Notes: generated by a model from the letters alone, not told the origin. A stretch of 64,000 bases of DNA from Pedobacter westerhofensis (GCF_900182595.1 NZ_FXTN01000002.1:372001-436000), one strand, 5' to 3'. Shown: positions 8,887-18,135, counted from the first letter of the stretch. Made by a program: numbers and translations.

Positions 8887-8958
8887 ATGATAACAGTAGT
8901 TTTAACTTCAGTACTAGGGATAATCGGTCTGGCTCGTTTACAAAAGAATGTACGCTAA
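8887..8958 (+). CDS. 23-residue hydrophobic microprotein, function unknown
   Basis: ATG at 8887 opens a 23-codon frame ending TAA at 8958. The product begins MITVVLTSVLGIIGLARL and ends QKNVR: one short hydrophobic segment of about 16 residues with a basic C-terminal tail, as expected for a single-pass membrane microprotein oriented with its C-terminus in the cytoplasm. The frame is bracketed by a consensus-spaced promoter and a strong hairpin with a T-run, so it forms a complete ~150-base transcription unit. I do not recognise the family. An alternative is that the transcript is a small RNA and the frame is chance. Confidence 0.55.
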   Translation: MITVVLTSVLGIIGLARLQKNVR

Positions 8959-8983
8959 AACCTTTTAAAAGATTTACAATTTT

Positions 8984-9016
8984 AAAAAGCTTTCATCAAA
9001 AATGGAAGCTTTTTTT
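8984..9016 (+). terminator. Terminator of the microprotein unit
   Basis: An 11-bp stem with one wobble (8984-8994 with 9004-9014), a 9-base loop and a following T-run to 9016. It separates the microprotein unit from the response regulator gene downstream. Confidence 0.75.
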
Positions 9017-9032
9017 ATTATCTATTAAACAG

Positions 9033-9040
9033 TAATTTTG
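9033..9040 (+). promoter_or_regulatory. -7 element of the NtrC-family regulator gene
   Basis: TAATTTTG is an exact TAnnTTTG match ending 15 bases before ATG 9056. No convincing -33 partner. It contains the TTG at 9038 that opens the longest frame, arguing that the true start is the ATG. Confidence 0.55.
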
Positions 9041-9055
9041 CTCAAATTCTTAACC

Positions 9056-10387
9056 ATGCAGCAAAGTGTCCTGATTATTGACGACGAAAAAAAGATTTGT
9101 AGCCTTCTTGCCAGAATTATTGAACTGGAAGGCTTTACGGTTTTCCAGGCAAATACAGCAAAAGAAGGATTAAAAGTCCTGGCTGCACAGGAAATCCATG
9201 TGGTGATTAGCGATGTTAAACTTCCCGATATCAACGGTATTGAGCTGGTTAAACAGATTAAAGACCTGAAACCCTATACGGAAGTAATCAGCTTGACGGC
9301 TTTTGGTACCATCCAGGATGGCGTTAAGGCAATGAAAAACGGGGCCTTTGATTATATCACAAAAGGTGATGATAATGATAAGATCATCCCCCTGGTATAT
9401 AAAGCGATGGACAAGGCAAAACTGCAGTTCCGCGTGTTTGAACTGGAATCCAAAATCCAGAAACAATATGATTTCAGCTTCATTCTTGGCCAGTCAAAAT
9501 CCATCCTGCAAGCTATAGACCTTGCCAAAAGAGTTGCCCCTACAGGTACTACAGTTTTATTGCTTGGCGAGACAGGAACAGGTAAAGAGGTTTTTGCCCA
9601 GGCGATACATTATGAAAGTCCGCGTAAACTCAAACCTTTTGTTGCGCTCAACTGCAGTGGATTTAACCCCGACCTGCTGGAAAGTGAACTTTTCGGTTAT
9701 AAACAGGGGGCTTTTACCGGTGCCCAGAAGGATAAAAAAGGATTGCTGCAGGAAGCAAATGAAGGTACACTGTTCCTGGACGAGATAGGGGAGATGAACC
9801 TTGACCTGCAGGCCAAGCTGCTGCGCGTGCTCGAAAGCCAGACATTTATCAAGGTTGGGGATACTCAGACCACAAAGGTAAACGTGCGGATCATTGCGGC
9901 CACCAACAGAGATCTAAAAGCTGAAGCTGATGAAGGACACTTCAGGCTGGACCTTTTTTACAGGCTATCGGTATTTTCGATTGAGCTGCCTTCCCTCAAA
10001 GAAAGGAAAGTAGATATCACCCTGATTGCCAAACACTACCTCAAACAGTTTGCGGCAAAGGTAAACAAACCTGATTTTATGATGGATGAACAGTTTACAG
10101 GCCTGTTGCAAAACCATACCTGGAAAGGGAATATCAGGGAGTTGAAAAACGTGATCGAGAGGGTAGTGATCCTGGCTGATAGCCATGTGCTGAACGCAGC
10201 GCTGCTTCCGTACGAATTTCATCAGGGAAATGTTGAAGGAGATGCGATGAAAATGGAAACCGTAGAGAAAATGCACATTATGAAGGTTTTAAAGTATACC
10301 CAGAATAATAAAACCGAAGCCTCGAGACTGCTGGGTATAGGGCTGACGACACTTTACCGCAAGCTTGAAGAGTACCATATCAGCTAA
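9056..10387 (+). CDS. NtrC-family sigma-54-dependent response regulator
   Basis: A 443-residue activator with three domains. The receiver domain (1-120) has acidic pocket Asp9/Asp10, phosphoacceptor Asp53 (VVISDVKLP) and Lys103. The AAA+ domain has Walker A GETGTGKE at 171-178, the sigma-54 contact motif GAFTGA at 218-223 and Walker B LFLDE at 239-243. The C-terminus carries a Fis-type HTH (NNKTEASRLLGIGLTTLYRK). It would activate sigma-54 promoters when phosphorylated. No histidine kinase gene is adjacent, so the partner is elsewhere. The start ATG 9056 is chosen over TTG 9038 because the latter lies in a -7 element. Confidence 0.92.
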   Translation: MQQSVLIIDDEKKICSLLARIIELEGFTVFQANTAKEGLKVLAAQEIHVVISDVKLPDINGIELVKQIKDLKPYTEVISLTAFGTIQDGVKAMKNGAFDYITKGDDNDKIIPLVYKAMDKAKLQFRVFELESKIQKQYDFSFILGQSKSILQAIDLAKRVAPTGTTVLLLGETGTGKEVFAQAIHYESPRKLKPFVALNCSGFNPDLLESELFGYKQGAFTGAQKDKKGLLQEANEGTLFLDEIGEMNLDLQAKLLRVLESQTFIKVGDTQTTKVNVRIIAATNRDLKAEADEGHFRLDLFYRLSVFSIELPSLKERKVDITLIAKHYLKQFAAKVNKPDFMMDEQFTGLLQNHTWKGNIRELKNVIERVVILADSHVLNAALLPYEFHQGNVEGDAMKMETVEKMHIMKVLKYTQNNKTEASRLLGIGLTTLYRKLEEYHIS

Positions 10388-10494
10388 AACAACTTAGATT
10401 CATTCTATACTGTATTTTCTCTGTGATCACAGGGCTTTTCATCAAACAAATGGCCGAAATTAGAAGTTGATAGATCAAAATATAATGTACGCTA

Positions 10495-11130
10495 ATGATA
10501 GAAAATAATACCCGGGAAAAGGAAGAAAAGGAGTTGTCAGGCAATTCGCGGCGCGACTTCCTGAAAAAATCTTCCGTGATCACTGCCATTGCTCTTACCC
10601 CGGTGGCTGCTGTAAAAGCATCTGATCTCAAATTAGACGAAAAACTCTCCGATGCCATAGAACAGATGCCGCTGAGCATCGAGATCAATGGGCAACAACA
10701 TAATTTAAAAGTAGAGCCCCGGACCACCTTGCTTGACCTGCTCAGGGAACGGTTAAAACTGACTGGTACCAAAAAAGGATGCGACCAGGGACAATGCGGA
10801 GCCTGTACGGTACATATCGATGGCGTAAGAGCATTATCCTGCTTACAGCTTGCGGTAATGAATGATGGTGCCAAAATTACTACAATTGAGGGATTGTCAG
10901 ACGGAGATAAACTGCATCCGATGCAGGAAGCTTTTATCAAACATGATGGTTTCCAGTGCGGCTACTGTACGCCGGGACAAATCATGTCGGCCGTTGCCTG
11001 TATCCATGAAGGACATGCCAATTCAGAAACAGAGATCAGGGAGTTTATGAGCGGGAATATCTGCCGCTGCGGTGCCTATGCAAATATTGTAAATGCAATT
11101 AAGGAAGTGAAGGAGGGAGGTGCCATATGA
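10495..11130 (+). CDS. paoA: Aldehyde oxidoreductase 2Fe-2S subunit (PaoA-like), Tat-exported
   Basis: The small iron-sulfur subunit of a xanthine-oxidase-family molybdoenzyme, 211 residues. SRRDFLKKSS at 18-27 followed by a hydrophobic stretch is a twin-arginine signal, so the folded complex should be exported to the periplasm. The plant-type ferredoxin cluster is bound by Cys96, Cys101, Cys104 and Cys116; the second 2Fe-2S cluster by Cys155, Cys158, Cys190 and Cys192. It overlaps the next gene by four bases (ATGA), as in paoABC of E. coli. It passes electrons from the molybdenum subunit to FAD. The physiological aldehyde substrate is not evident. Confidence 0.9.
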   Translation: MIENNTREKEEKELSGNSRRDFLKKSSVITAIALTPVAAVKASDLKLDEKLSDAIEQMPLSIEINGQQHNLKVEPRTTLLDLLRERLKLTGTKKGCDQGQCGACTVHIDGVRALSCLQLAVMNDGAKITTIEGLSDGDKLHPMQEAFIKHDGFQCGYCTPGQIMSAVACIHEGHANSETEIREFMSGNICRCGAYANIVNAIKEVKEGGAI

Positions 11131-12113
11131 ACAATTTCCAATACAAAAGGGTAAGCAGCCCTGCAGCAGCTATCGCTGAACTGTCTAAAGACCCTGCTGC
11201 AAAACTTGTTGCAGGCGGCACAAACCTGATTGATCTAATGAAATATGGCGTGATGGCGCCCGATAAACTCGTAGATGTAAATCATCTGAGTTTTGATGCC
11301 ATCAAAAAAGAAGAAAGATCCCTGTATATTGGTGCTACGGTGAGAAACGCTGTAGCTGCCGGAAATGCAGATGTACTGAAATATCAGCCCCTGCTGTCGC
11401 AAGCCATGCTTGCCGGCGCTTCGGCACAATTAAGAAATAAAGCCACGATGGGCGGTAATTTATTACAGCGTACCCGCTGTGGCTATTTTTATGATATCAG
11501 TGCCCCATGCAACAAACGTGTGCCCGGATCTGGCTGTGCTGCACTGGAAGGATATAACAGGATGCACGCGATATTTGGCGCCAGCAGTTCGTGTATTGCG
11601 GTAAATCCCAGTGATATGAATGTGGCACTTACAGCACTGGATGCAACTATTCTGGTGTCCGGCCCAAAAGGCGACCGTAAGATCCCGGTCAGTGAATTTC
11701 ACCGTTTACCGGGAACTCATCCTGAACTGGATACTACCCTCGACAGAAAGGAAATCATCACCGGCCTCGTCATCCCCGATAATAATTTTGCTGCACATAC
11801 CACATATCTGAAGGTGCGCGACCGTATATCCTATGCTTTTGCACTGATCTCTGTTGCTGTGGCTATCGATCTGGATGGTACTGCAATCAGAGACATCAGA
11901 CTGGCCATGGGCGGTGTGGCACATAAGCCATGGCGCTTAACAGAAGCAGAGCAGCTGCTGAAAGGCAAACAGGCAACGGTAGAAAATTTTAAAATGGCCG
12001 CAGAACTGGCGATGAAGGGAGCGAAAGCTTATGAGCACAATGCTTTTAAGTTAAAGCTGGCGCCAAACACAATGATCCAGGCATTAAAAACAGCCTCGGG
12101 CGTAAAAGCGTAG
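11127..12113 (+). CDS. paoB: Aldehyde oxidoreductase FAD-binding subunit (PaoB-like)
   Basis: The 328-residue FAD subunit of the same molybdoenzyme. VAGGTNL (28-34) and TMGGN (107-111) are the FAD-binding loops of the CO-dehydrogenase flavoprotein family. Cysteines 118, 128, 137 and 156, set in RCGYF, CNKR and GSGCAAL, match the extra 4Fe-4S cluster insertion of the PaoB type, which distinguishes it from xanthine dehydrogenase. It has no signal peptide and should ride through the Tat system with PaoA. Start ATG overlaps the paoA stop; paoC follows after three bases. Confidence 0.9.
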   Translation: MNNFQYKRVSSPAAAIAELSKDPAAKLVAGGTNLIDLMKYGVMAPDKLVDVNHLSFDAIKKEERSLYIGATVRNAVAAGNADVLKYQPLLSQAMLAGASAQLRNKATMGGNLLQRTRCGYFYDISAPCNKRVPGSGCAALEGYNRMHAIFGASSSCIAVNPSDMNVALTALDATILVSGPKGDRKIPVSEFHRLPGTHPELDTTLDRKEIITGLVIPDNNFAAHTTYLKVRDRISYAFALISVAVAIDLDGTAIRDIRLAMGGVAHKPWRLTEAEQLLKGKQATVENFKMAAELAMKGAKAYEHNAFKLKLAPNTMIQALKTASGVKA

Positions 12114-12116
12114 ATT

Positions 12117-14351
12117 ATGAGCAAGAAACATTTAGAAAACGCAGATATGGAAACGGCAATGTCACGTGTTGACGGCCGAGTGAAGGTGATGGGCGCGGCA
12201 AAATACACGGCAGAAGTACAACTTCCTGAGCTCACCTATGGGGTATTGGTAGAAAGTACAATCGGGCAGGGCGTAATCACTGCACTGGATACAAAAAAAG
12301 CAGAATGGGCACCGGGCGTAATTGCCGTGATTTCACATCTGAACACACCAGGGGTTCCTGAATACAAACTGCAGAATCAGGATGTGATCCAGAAGCAACT
12401 GCGTGTTTTTGACAGTCCCAATATATATTATAACGGTCAGCCAATAGCTGTGGTAGTAGCGGATACTTTTGAAAGGGCCCGTTACGCAGCTTCACTTGTA
12501 AAAGTGACCTACGCAAAACAGCAGTCATACAGTAATCTCGAAGACAATTTGTCGAAGGCTGTCGTGCCCAAAAAAGCAAAATCAGATCCGAAAGGATTTA
12601 CTACAGATTTTCTGAGGGGCAAAGCAGAAGCATTCAGGGATGCCGAGTTCCAGGTAAACGAAGAATATATCCAGCCTTCAGAAGCACATCACCCGATGGA
12701 ACCGCATTCCATTATTGCAACCTGGGAAGCAGCTGATAAACTGACATTGGTTGATAAGACACAAGGTTCGCAGCAAACGGCAGCAAGTATTGCCAAGTCT
12801 TTTCAGCTTCCTCCGGAAAATGTAAAGGTACTTTCTACCTATGTAGGTGGCGCTTTCGGCTCTGCGCTAAGAGTATGGCCCCATGAGATTGTGGCTATCC
12901 TTGCGGCAAAGAAAGTGCAGAAACCGGTTAAGCTGGTGCTGCACAGGAACCAGATGTCCTATATGGTAGGTTACCGTCCCTATACTTTACAGAAAGTAGC
13001 TATCGGAGCTTCTAAAGATGGAAAGATAGTGGGGCTGTCTCATGCCTCTTACGGAAAAACATCAATGTATGAAGAGTTCACAGAGAATGTGCTGATCATG
13101 TCGCGCATGATGTACGATATTCCTAATGTAGATACCAAATACCGCATTGTACCGCTGAATGTAAGTACTCCTGCCCCAATGCGCGGTCCAGGGGAGGCTA
13201 CAGGTTCCTTTGCTCTGGAGTGTGCTATGGATGAGCTTTCCTATAAACTCAATATGGATCCTATCGCCCTGCGGCTGGCGAATTATGCCTCGCAGGATCC
13301 TGATAAGAAAATGCCCTGGTCAAGTAACTACCTGAAGGAATGTTATGAACTGGGCGCAGAAAAGATAGGCTGGAATAAACGTAAAGCGCAGCCTGATGCA
13401 AATCAGGAAGGAGAATGGAAAATAGGTTACGGAGTGGCTACAGGTACCTTTGGTGCTTTTCGCGGTGGGGCATCTGCCAAGGCTACCTTTAAACCGGATG
13501 GTACGCTGCTGCTGCAGTCTGCTATTGCGGATATAGGCCCGGGCACGGCCACTTCCATGACGGCGATAGCCGCTAAAAACCTGGGGCTGGCGCCTGAAAA
13601 GATCAGCTTTCAGCTGGGAAATTCTACATTTCCCAAAGCACCGATGCAGGGCGGATCAAATACTGTGGCAACTGTAGGCTCCGCTATCGTAGCGACCTGC
13701 GATAACCTGAAGGTAGAACTGGCTAAACGTGCGGCGGTGCAAAAACCGGAATGGAAAAACGCCATCGCTAAAAATATTAAGATCGTTGGCACCCAGCTGA
13801 TCAATTCTGATGATGCTTCATCTAAAGTTGAAATTGCTTCGCTGTTCAGTCAGGATAATCTTGCAGAACTGGTGGTTAAAGGGGATGCTGCACCGGGTGA
13901 GGAAAGTAAAAAGTACTCGTTTTACTCTTTCTCTGTCCATTTTATTGAAGCCCATGTACATGAGCTCACCGGCGTTGTAAAAATAAAGAATGCAGTGTCT
14001 GTAATCGACTGCGGTACAGTAGTGAGTCCTAAAACTGCACGCAGCCAGTCGATGGGCGGTATTGTGGGCGGTATAGGCATGGCACTGATGGAAGAGGTGG
14101 TGCTGGACGACCGGACTGGCCGGACAGTGACTGCGAGTTTCGGAGATTACCATGTTCCGGTACAGGCAGATATCCCTCAGATGGATATGATGTTCGTCAA
14201 TGAACGGGATCCTTACCTCAATCCGATGGGTTCCAAGGGACTGGGCGAGATCGTAATTATCGGAGTTGCACCGGCTGTAGCCAATGCTGTTTACAATGCT
14301 ACCGGAAAACGGGTGCGTGATTTACCGATTACACCGGATAAATTAATTTAA
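12117..14351 (+). CDS. paoC: Aldehyde oxidoreductase molybdopterin-binding subunit (PaoC-like)
   Basis: The 744-residue catalytic subunit that binds molybdopterin cofactor and oxidises aldehydes to acids. The family features are visible: GGAFGSALR, the substrate-channel region APMRGPGEATGS, GGSNTVATVGSA, and the catalytic glutamate Glu711 in SKGLGEIVII. It has no signal peptide, as expected for a subunit exported with PaoA. It is the last gene of a tight three-gene operon. No dedicated XdhC/PaoD-type cofactor-insertion chaperone is adjacent, which is unusual compared with the E. coli operon and implies that it lies elsewhere. Confidence 0.92.
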   Translation: MSKKHLENADMETAMSRVDGRVKVMGAAKYTAEVQLPELTYGVLVESTIGQGVITALDTKKAEWAPGVIAVISHLNTPGVPEYKLQNQDVIQKQLRVFDSPNIYYNGQPIAVVVADTFERARYAASLVKVTYAKQQSYSNLEDNLSKAVVPKKAKSDPKGFTTDFLRGKAEAFRDAEFQVNEEYIQPSEAHHPMEPHSIIATWEAADKLTLVDKTQGSQQTAASIAKSFQLPPENVKVLSTYVGGAFGSALRVWPHEIVAILAAKKVQKPVKLVLHRNQMSYMVGYRPYTLQKVAIGASKDGKIVGLSHASYGKTSMYEEFTENVLIMSRMMYDIPNVDTKYRIVPLNVSTPAPMRGPGEATGSFALECAMDELSYKLNMDPIALRLANYASQDPDKKMPWSSNYLKECYELGAEKIGWNKRKAQPDANQEGEWKIGYGVATGTFGAFRGGASAKATFKPDGTLLLQSAIADIGPGTATSMTAIAAKNLGLAPEKISFQLGNSTFPKAPMQGGSNTVATVGSAIVATCDNLKVELAKRAAVQKPEWKNAIAKNIKIVGTQLINSDDASSKVEIASLFSQDNLAELVVKGDAAPGEESKKYSFYSFSVHFIEAHVHELTGVVKIKNAVSVIDCGTVVSPKTARSQSMGGIVGGIGMALMEEVVLDDRTGRTVTASFGDYHVPVQADIPQMDMMFVNERDPYLNPMGSKGLGEIVIIGVAPAVANAVYNATGKRVRDLPITPDKLI

Positions 14352-14359
14352 TATCTTTG
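14352..14359 (+). promoter_or_regulatory. -7 element before the YfiT-like gene
   Basis: TATCTTTG is an exact TAnnTTTG match and begins at the base after the paoC stop codon, 17 bases before ATG 14377. It suggests that the next gene has its own promoter. No strong -33 was found, so the support is partial. Confidence 0.45.
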
Positions 14360-14376
14360 GGCATAAACAATATGTA

Positions 14377-14934
14377 ATGATGGGCAACCCGGAACAAGAT
14401 CAGCACTTAGAATTACACAGCTACCCGGTAGGACGGTTTGTGCCAGCGGAAACATACGATCAAAAAAGCCTTGACCGCTGGATAGGTTCTATCAGATCAG
14501 TTCCTTTGTTATTTGATTACTGTATCGAAAACCTGGATGAAGCGCAGTTGAACACCCCTTACCGGGAGGGCGGCTGGACGGTCATCCAGGTGGTGCACCA
14601 TGTGGCTGACAGTCACATGAATGCCTACATCAGGATGAAACTTGCAGTTACTGAAGAGCGTCCGGTGATTAAACCTTATGACGAAAAGGCCTGGGCTGAG
14701 CTTCCGGATGTAACCGATGTTCCATTAAATGTATCCATAACGCTGATCCATGCGCTGCACAGGCGCTGGGTTTCGCTGATGATGCAGATGACAGATGAAG
14801 ACTGGAAGCGTGAATATTATCATCCAGGAGACCAGTTAAATGTACCGCTCTGGCAGATGGCCAATAGTTACAACTGGCATGGAAAACACCATGCGGAGCA
14901 GATCCTGTCACTGCGTACAAGAAGGGGCTGGTAG
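14377..14934 (+). CDS. YfiT/DinB-family putative metal-dependent thiol transferase
   Basis: A 185-residue four-helix-bundle protein of the DinB/YfiT superfamily. The metal ligands are visible: His75 or His74 and His80 in VVHHVADSH, and His168 and His171/172 in WHGKHHAEQI. In Firmicutes, YfiT/BstA-type members transfer bacillithiol; in Bacteroidota the thiol substrate is not established by sequence. It follows the aldehyde oxidoreductase operon on the same strand with only 25 bases between, so co-expression and a shared role in handling electrophiles such as aldehydes is plausible inference. It converges on a CPA2 antiporter gene. Confidence 0.82.
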   Translation: MMGNPEQDQHLELHSYPVGRFVPAETYDQKSLDRWIGSIRSVPLLFDYCIENLDEAQLNTPYREGGWTVIQVVHHVADSHMNAYIRMKLAVTEERPVIKPYDEKAWAELPDVTDVPLNVSITLIHALHRRWVSLMMQMTDEDWKREYYHPGDQLNVPLWQMANSYNWHGKHHAEQILSLRTRRGW

Positions 14935-14954
14935 AACAGGAATTGAAATCAGGA

Positions 14955-16973
14955 TCAGGTTTGTGGATAGATCAGTAATCTGGATTGCTTTTCAAACAGT
15001 TGCTCAAGCTTGCTTTGTGTATACGTTTGAGACAGCAGATAGGTAGCATCAACCTTCCTGTCGAGCACAAAAATGAGCAGATCGTCGGTCATCAATCTTG
15101 ATTTCAGAAGCTTCCATTCCTTCCACACTTCAGTGGGGTTAAAAATAAAGTTGGCATTGGAACGCGTGGCAGAAAGGAAGTGTTCTATATGCAGCTGCGT
15201 AGGTTCATCGCAATAGCAGATAATATCCAGACTCAGTTCAGAACTCAGCTTGCATACCTTGGACAACCATACACCCATTGTTTTTTCCATCAGATCGGCA
15301 GGAGGGCATACCAGCTGGATACTTTTATGTACCGTGATTGGTCTTTCCAGATGGAGAATAAACAGATTTGCAGGAGAGTTTTCTATCAGGGCTGAGGATT
15401 TGTCGCCCAGAAACTTGTCAATCACAGTAGTACGCCTGCGCCAGCCTGTAATAATAATATTTGCAGATTTCTCTTTTGCAATGCGTAATACCCCGCTGGG
15501 CACATTATGGTCCAGTGTGGCAATAACTTCTACATCGGTTCCATTGCCGGAAGCATATTTTACAGAATCATTGAGTTTTTTTCTTGCAATAAGCAGGTTA
15601 GACTGTGCGTTGTCACTATCCGGAACTACAGACAGCAGGCTGATTGGCTGAGGGCTGTCCTTGTCTTTAAAGAGTACAGCCAGATCCAGCATCGCGTCCA
15701 TATTGTTGAAATCAGCAATCGGGATCAGAATATTTTCAGCATAATGCTGATCGGGCCCGGTGATCTCTTCTGCAGAAACGATTGCCCTGCTTGCCCGCTC
15801 TGTCGCAAAGGAAGCCACCACACAGGTAACGAGGATCAGGATAATGGTTCCGTTCAGGATATTGTCGTCAATAATTTTGGCCTGATAGCCTACCAGGATG
15901 ATGGCGAGTGTGGCTGCAGCATGTGCACTGCTGAGTCCAAAGATCAGTAAACGCTGATTTTTTGTGTACTTAAAGATCCACTGGGTAAAGGTAGCCGAAA
16001 TATATTTCCCGATGATAGCCACCAGGGTAAGAGAACCGGCTACGATCAGGGCATCAGGTCCGCGGAACAGTACACGCAGGTCTACCAGCATACCTACGCT
16101 GATCAGGAAAAATGGGATGAACAGGGCATTGCCTACAAATTCGATCCTGTTCATCAGAATTGAGGAGTGTGGAATCAGGCGGTTGAGTGCCAGACCGGCA
16201 ACAAAGGCACCAATAATTGGCTCTATGCCGGCCAGTTGCGCCAGAAAGGCTGAAAAGAATACAACCGACAGTACAAAGATATAGTGTGAGGTTTTTTCAC
16301 TTTCCAGTTTGGTAAAGAACCATTTGGCAATCCTGGGGATCACAATAAATACGGTAGCTGTAAATATCGTTAAGGAAATTCCTAACTGAATCCAGAAAGC
16401 TGTATTGAGCTGACCGTGAACCGACCCCATGATAACGGCCAGAATGATCAGTACAGCAGTGTCAGTTAAAATGGTACCGCCCACACTAACTGCAACCGCT
16501 TCATTTTTGGAAATGCCGAACTTATTGACAATAGGATAAGCCACCAGCGTATGCGTGGCAAACATACTCGCTGTAAGAATGGACGTGAGCATGGAGTAGT
16601 GAAGCAGAAAATAACACACAGGAAAGCCAATAAGTATGGGGATGGCAAATGTGAGCAGCCCAAATACAAAACTCTTGTGTTTCTTACGTTTAAAATCAGC
16701 AAGATCAAGCTCTATACCTGCGATAAACATAATATATAACAGGCCAATGGTAGAAAACAATTCTATTGCCGAGTTTTTCTTCAGGATATTGAAGCCATTG
16801 GGGCCTATGAGTATCCCGGCAATGATAAAACCTACGATGCCCGGAATTTTGATCTTTCCCAATAGGATAGGGGCAATCAGAATGATGAAAAGAATCAGTG
16901 AAAAGATAAGGACCGGATTGGTAAAAGGGAGGTCGAATTGTTTGGTAATATGATCAAATAAATTCGTCTGCAT
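14955..16973 (-). CDS. CPA2-family cation:proton antiporter with C-terminal USP-like domain
   Basis: A 672-residue membrane protein. About residues 15-395 form a sodium/hydrogen exchanger domain (GIVGFIIAGILIGPNGFNIL region is the conserved first repeat) with some 12 membrane segments. The remaining ~270 residues are cytoplasmic and resemble tandem universal-stress-protein domains (ILIPIADFNNMDAMLDLAV; NIIITGW). Such proteins exchange Na+ or K+ for protons and the USP part is thought to sense nucleotides or stress. I moved the start to ATG 16973, because the 33 residues upstream are not family-like and MQTNLFDHITKQF begins at the usual place. Confidence 0.85.
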   Translation of the reverse strand: MQTNLFDHITKQFDLPFTNPVLIFSLILFIILIAPILLGKIKIPGIVGFIIAGILIGPNGFNILKKNSAIELFSTIGLLYIMFIAGIELDLADFKRKKHKSFVFGLLTFAIPILIGFPVCYFLLHYSMLTSILTASMFATHTLVAYPIVNKFGISKNEAVAVSVGGTILTDTAVLIILAVIMGSVHGQLNTAFWIQLGISLTIFTATVFIVIPRIAKWFFTKLESEKTSHYIFVLSVVFFSAFLAQLAGIEPIIGAFVAGLALNRLIPHSSILMNRIEFVGNALFIPFFLISVGMLVDLRVLFRGPDALIVAGSLTLVAIIGKYISATFTQWIFKYTKNQRLLIFGLSSAHAAATLAIILVGYQAKIIDDNILNGTIILILVTCVVASFATERASRAIVSAEEITGPDQHYAENILIPIADFNNMDAMLDLAVLFKDKDSPQPISLLSVVPDSDNAQSNLLIARKKLNDSVKYASGNGTDVEVIATLDHNVPSGVLRIAKEKSANIIITGWRRRTTVIDKFLGDKSSALIENSPANLFILHLERPITVHKSIQLVCPPADLMEKTMGVWLSKVCKLSSELSLDIICYCDEPTQLHIEHFLSATRSNANFIFNPTEVWKEWKLLKSRLMTDDLLIFVLDRKVDATYLLSQTYTQSKLEQLFEKQSRLLIYPQT

Positions 16974-17239
16974 AAATATACTGATGTTGGATATGTCCAG
17001 CGGATATTTAAATTTTATCCCATGGATGTTTGTCAAAAGCAGCAAAATAGTCTTTTTTTTGCTGGCTTTCATCTGTAAAATGTCATTACGGCCCGGCAGC
17101 TCTTTACCGGAATCACAGGATTAAAGAATTTGTACAGGGGGCTCAGCAAAATGCCCGAAGGGGACATTTTTCAAATTTATTTCATTAGCTACTCTTAATA
17201 ATATAAATTGCAGTTAAGCCTTTTAATGAGTGACATCAA

Positions 17240-18133
17240 ATGCAGTATTCAATTATAGGAAAATCTGATCTGAAGGTCAGCAGGGTCAGCTTCGGCTGTA
17301 TGTCTCTGACCGGAAGTTCAAAAGAAAATGAGCAGATCGTTCATCGTGCACTTGAACTGGGCGTCAATTTTTTTGATACGGCCGATTTATACGAAAAAGG
17401 CGACAACGAGAAAAAGATAGGCAGTTTGCTCCGTTCGCAGCGCAACAAGGTTGTGATTGCCAGCAAGGCGGGCAATCAATGGAGGGCAGATGGCAGCGGA
17501 TGGGACTGGAACCCTTCAAAGAAGCATATTCTTGCAGCCGCTGATGAAAGCCTGAAGCGTTTGCAAACCGATTATATCGACCTTTACCAGCTGCATGGCG
17601 GCACCAAGGATGATCCGATTGACGAAACGATTGAAGCTTTTGAAATCCTGAAACAACAGGGTAAAATCAGATTTTATGGAATTTCATCCATCCGCCCCAA
17701 TGTGATCAGGGAATATGTGCAAAAATCCGGCATCGTAAGTGTGATGATGCAGTATAGCCTGCTGGACAGAAGAGCAGAGGAAGAATGTTTTGATTTACTG
17801 GAGCAGCACGGTATCAGTGTCTTAAGCCGCGGTGGCGTAGCACAGGGCTTGCTGGTAAATAAACCTGCAAAACCTTATCTTGGCTGGTCTGCAGAAGAGG
17901 TTGCGCATGCTGCGGGCGCTATAAATCAAGTAAAGGGTACAGGCAGCGCAGCCCAAACGGCCATCCGGTTTGTGTTACAGCATCCAGCTGTAGCGAGTGC
18001 TGTAATTGGTGTAAGGACACTGGCGCAGCTGGAAGATATAGCGCTGAGCCTGGATCTTCCCTTACTGACTACTGAGGAAATGAGCTTGTTAGCTGCTGCT
18101 GCCGCATCACAAAATTATTCTGAACACAGATAG
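17240..18133 (+). CDS. Aldo/keto reductase
   Basis: A 297-residue TIM-barrel oxidoreductase using NADPH to reduce carbonyls. The catalytic tetrad is complete: Asp46, Tyr51, Lys76 and His119 (FFDTADLYEKG, IASKAGN, LYQLHGG). The C-terminal part has the cofactor region (AVIGVRTLAQLEDI). It is divergent from the CPA2 antiporter and is followed after two bases by a hypothetical gene on the same strand, suggesting a two-gene operon. Substrate unknown. Confidence 0.9.
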   Translation: MQYSIIGKSDLKVSRVSFGCMSLTGSSKENEQIVHRALELGVNFFDTADLYEKGDNEKKIGSLLRSQRNKVVIASKAGNQWRADGSGWDWNPSKKHILAAADESLKRLQTDYIDLYQLHGGTKDDPIDETIEAFEILKQQGKIRFYGISSIRPNVIREYVQKSGIVSVMMQYSLLDRRAEEECFDLLEQHGISVLSRGGVAQGLLVNKPAKPYLGWSAEEVAHAAGAINQVKGTGSAAQTAIRFVLQHPAVASAVIGVRTLAQLEDIALSLDLPLLTTEEMSLLAAAAASQNYSEHR

Positions 18134-18135
18134 AT

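Noticed and set aside
14974..15954. Plus-strand frames opposite the CPA2 antiporter
   Set aside because: Several short overlapping shadow frames; the minus strand carries a clear antiporter and USP domain.
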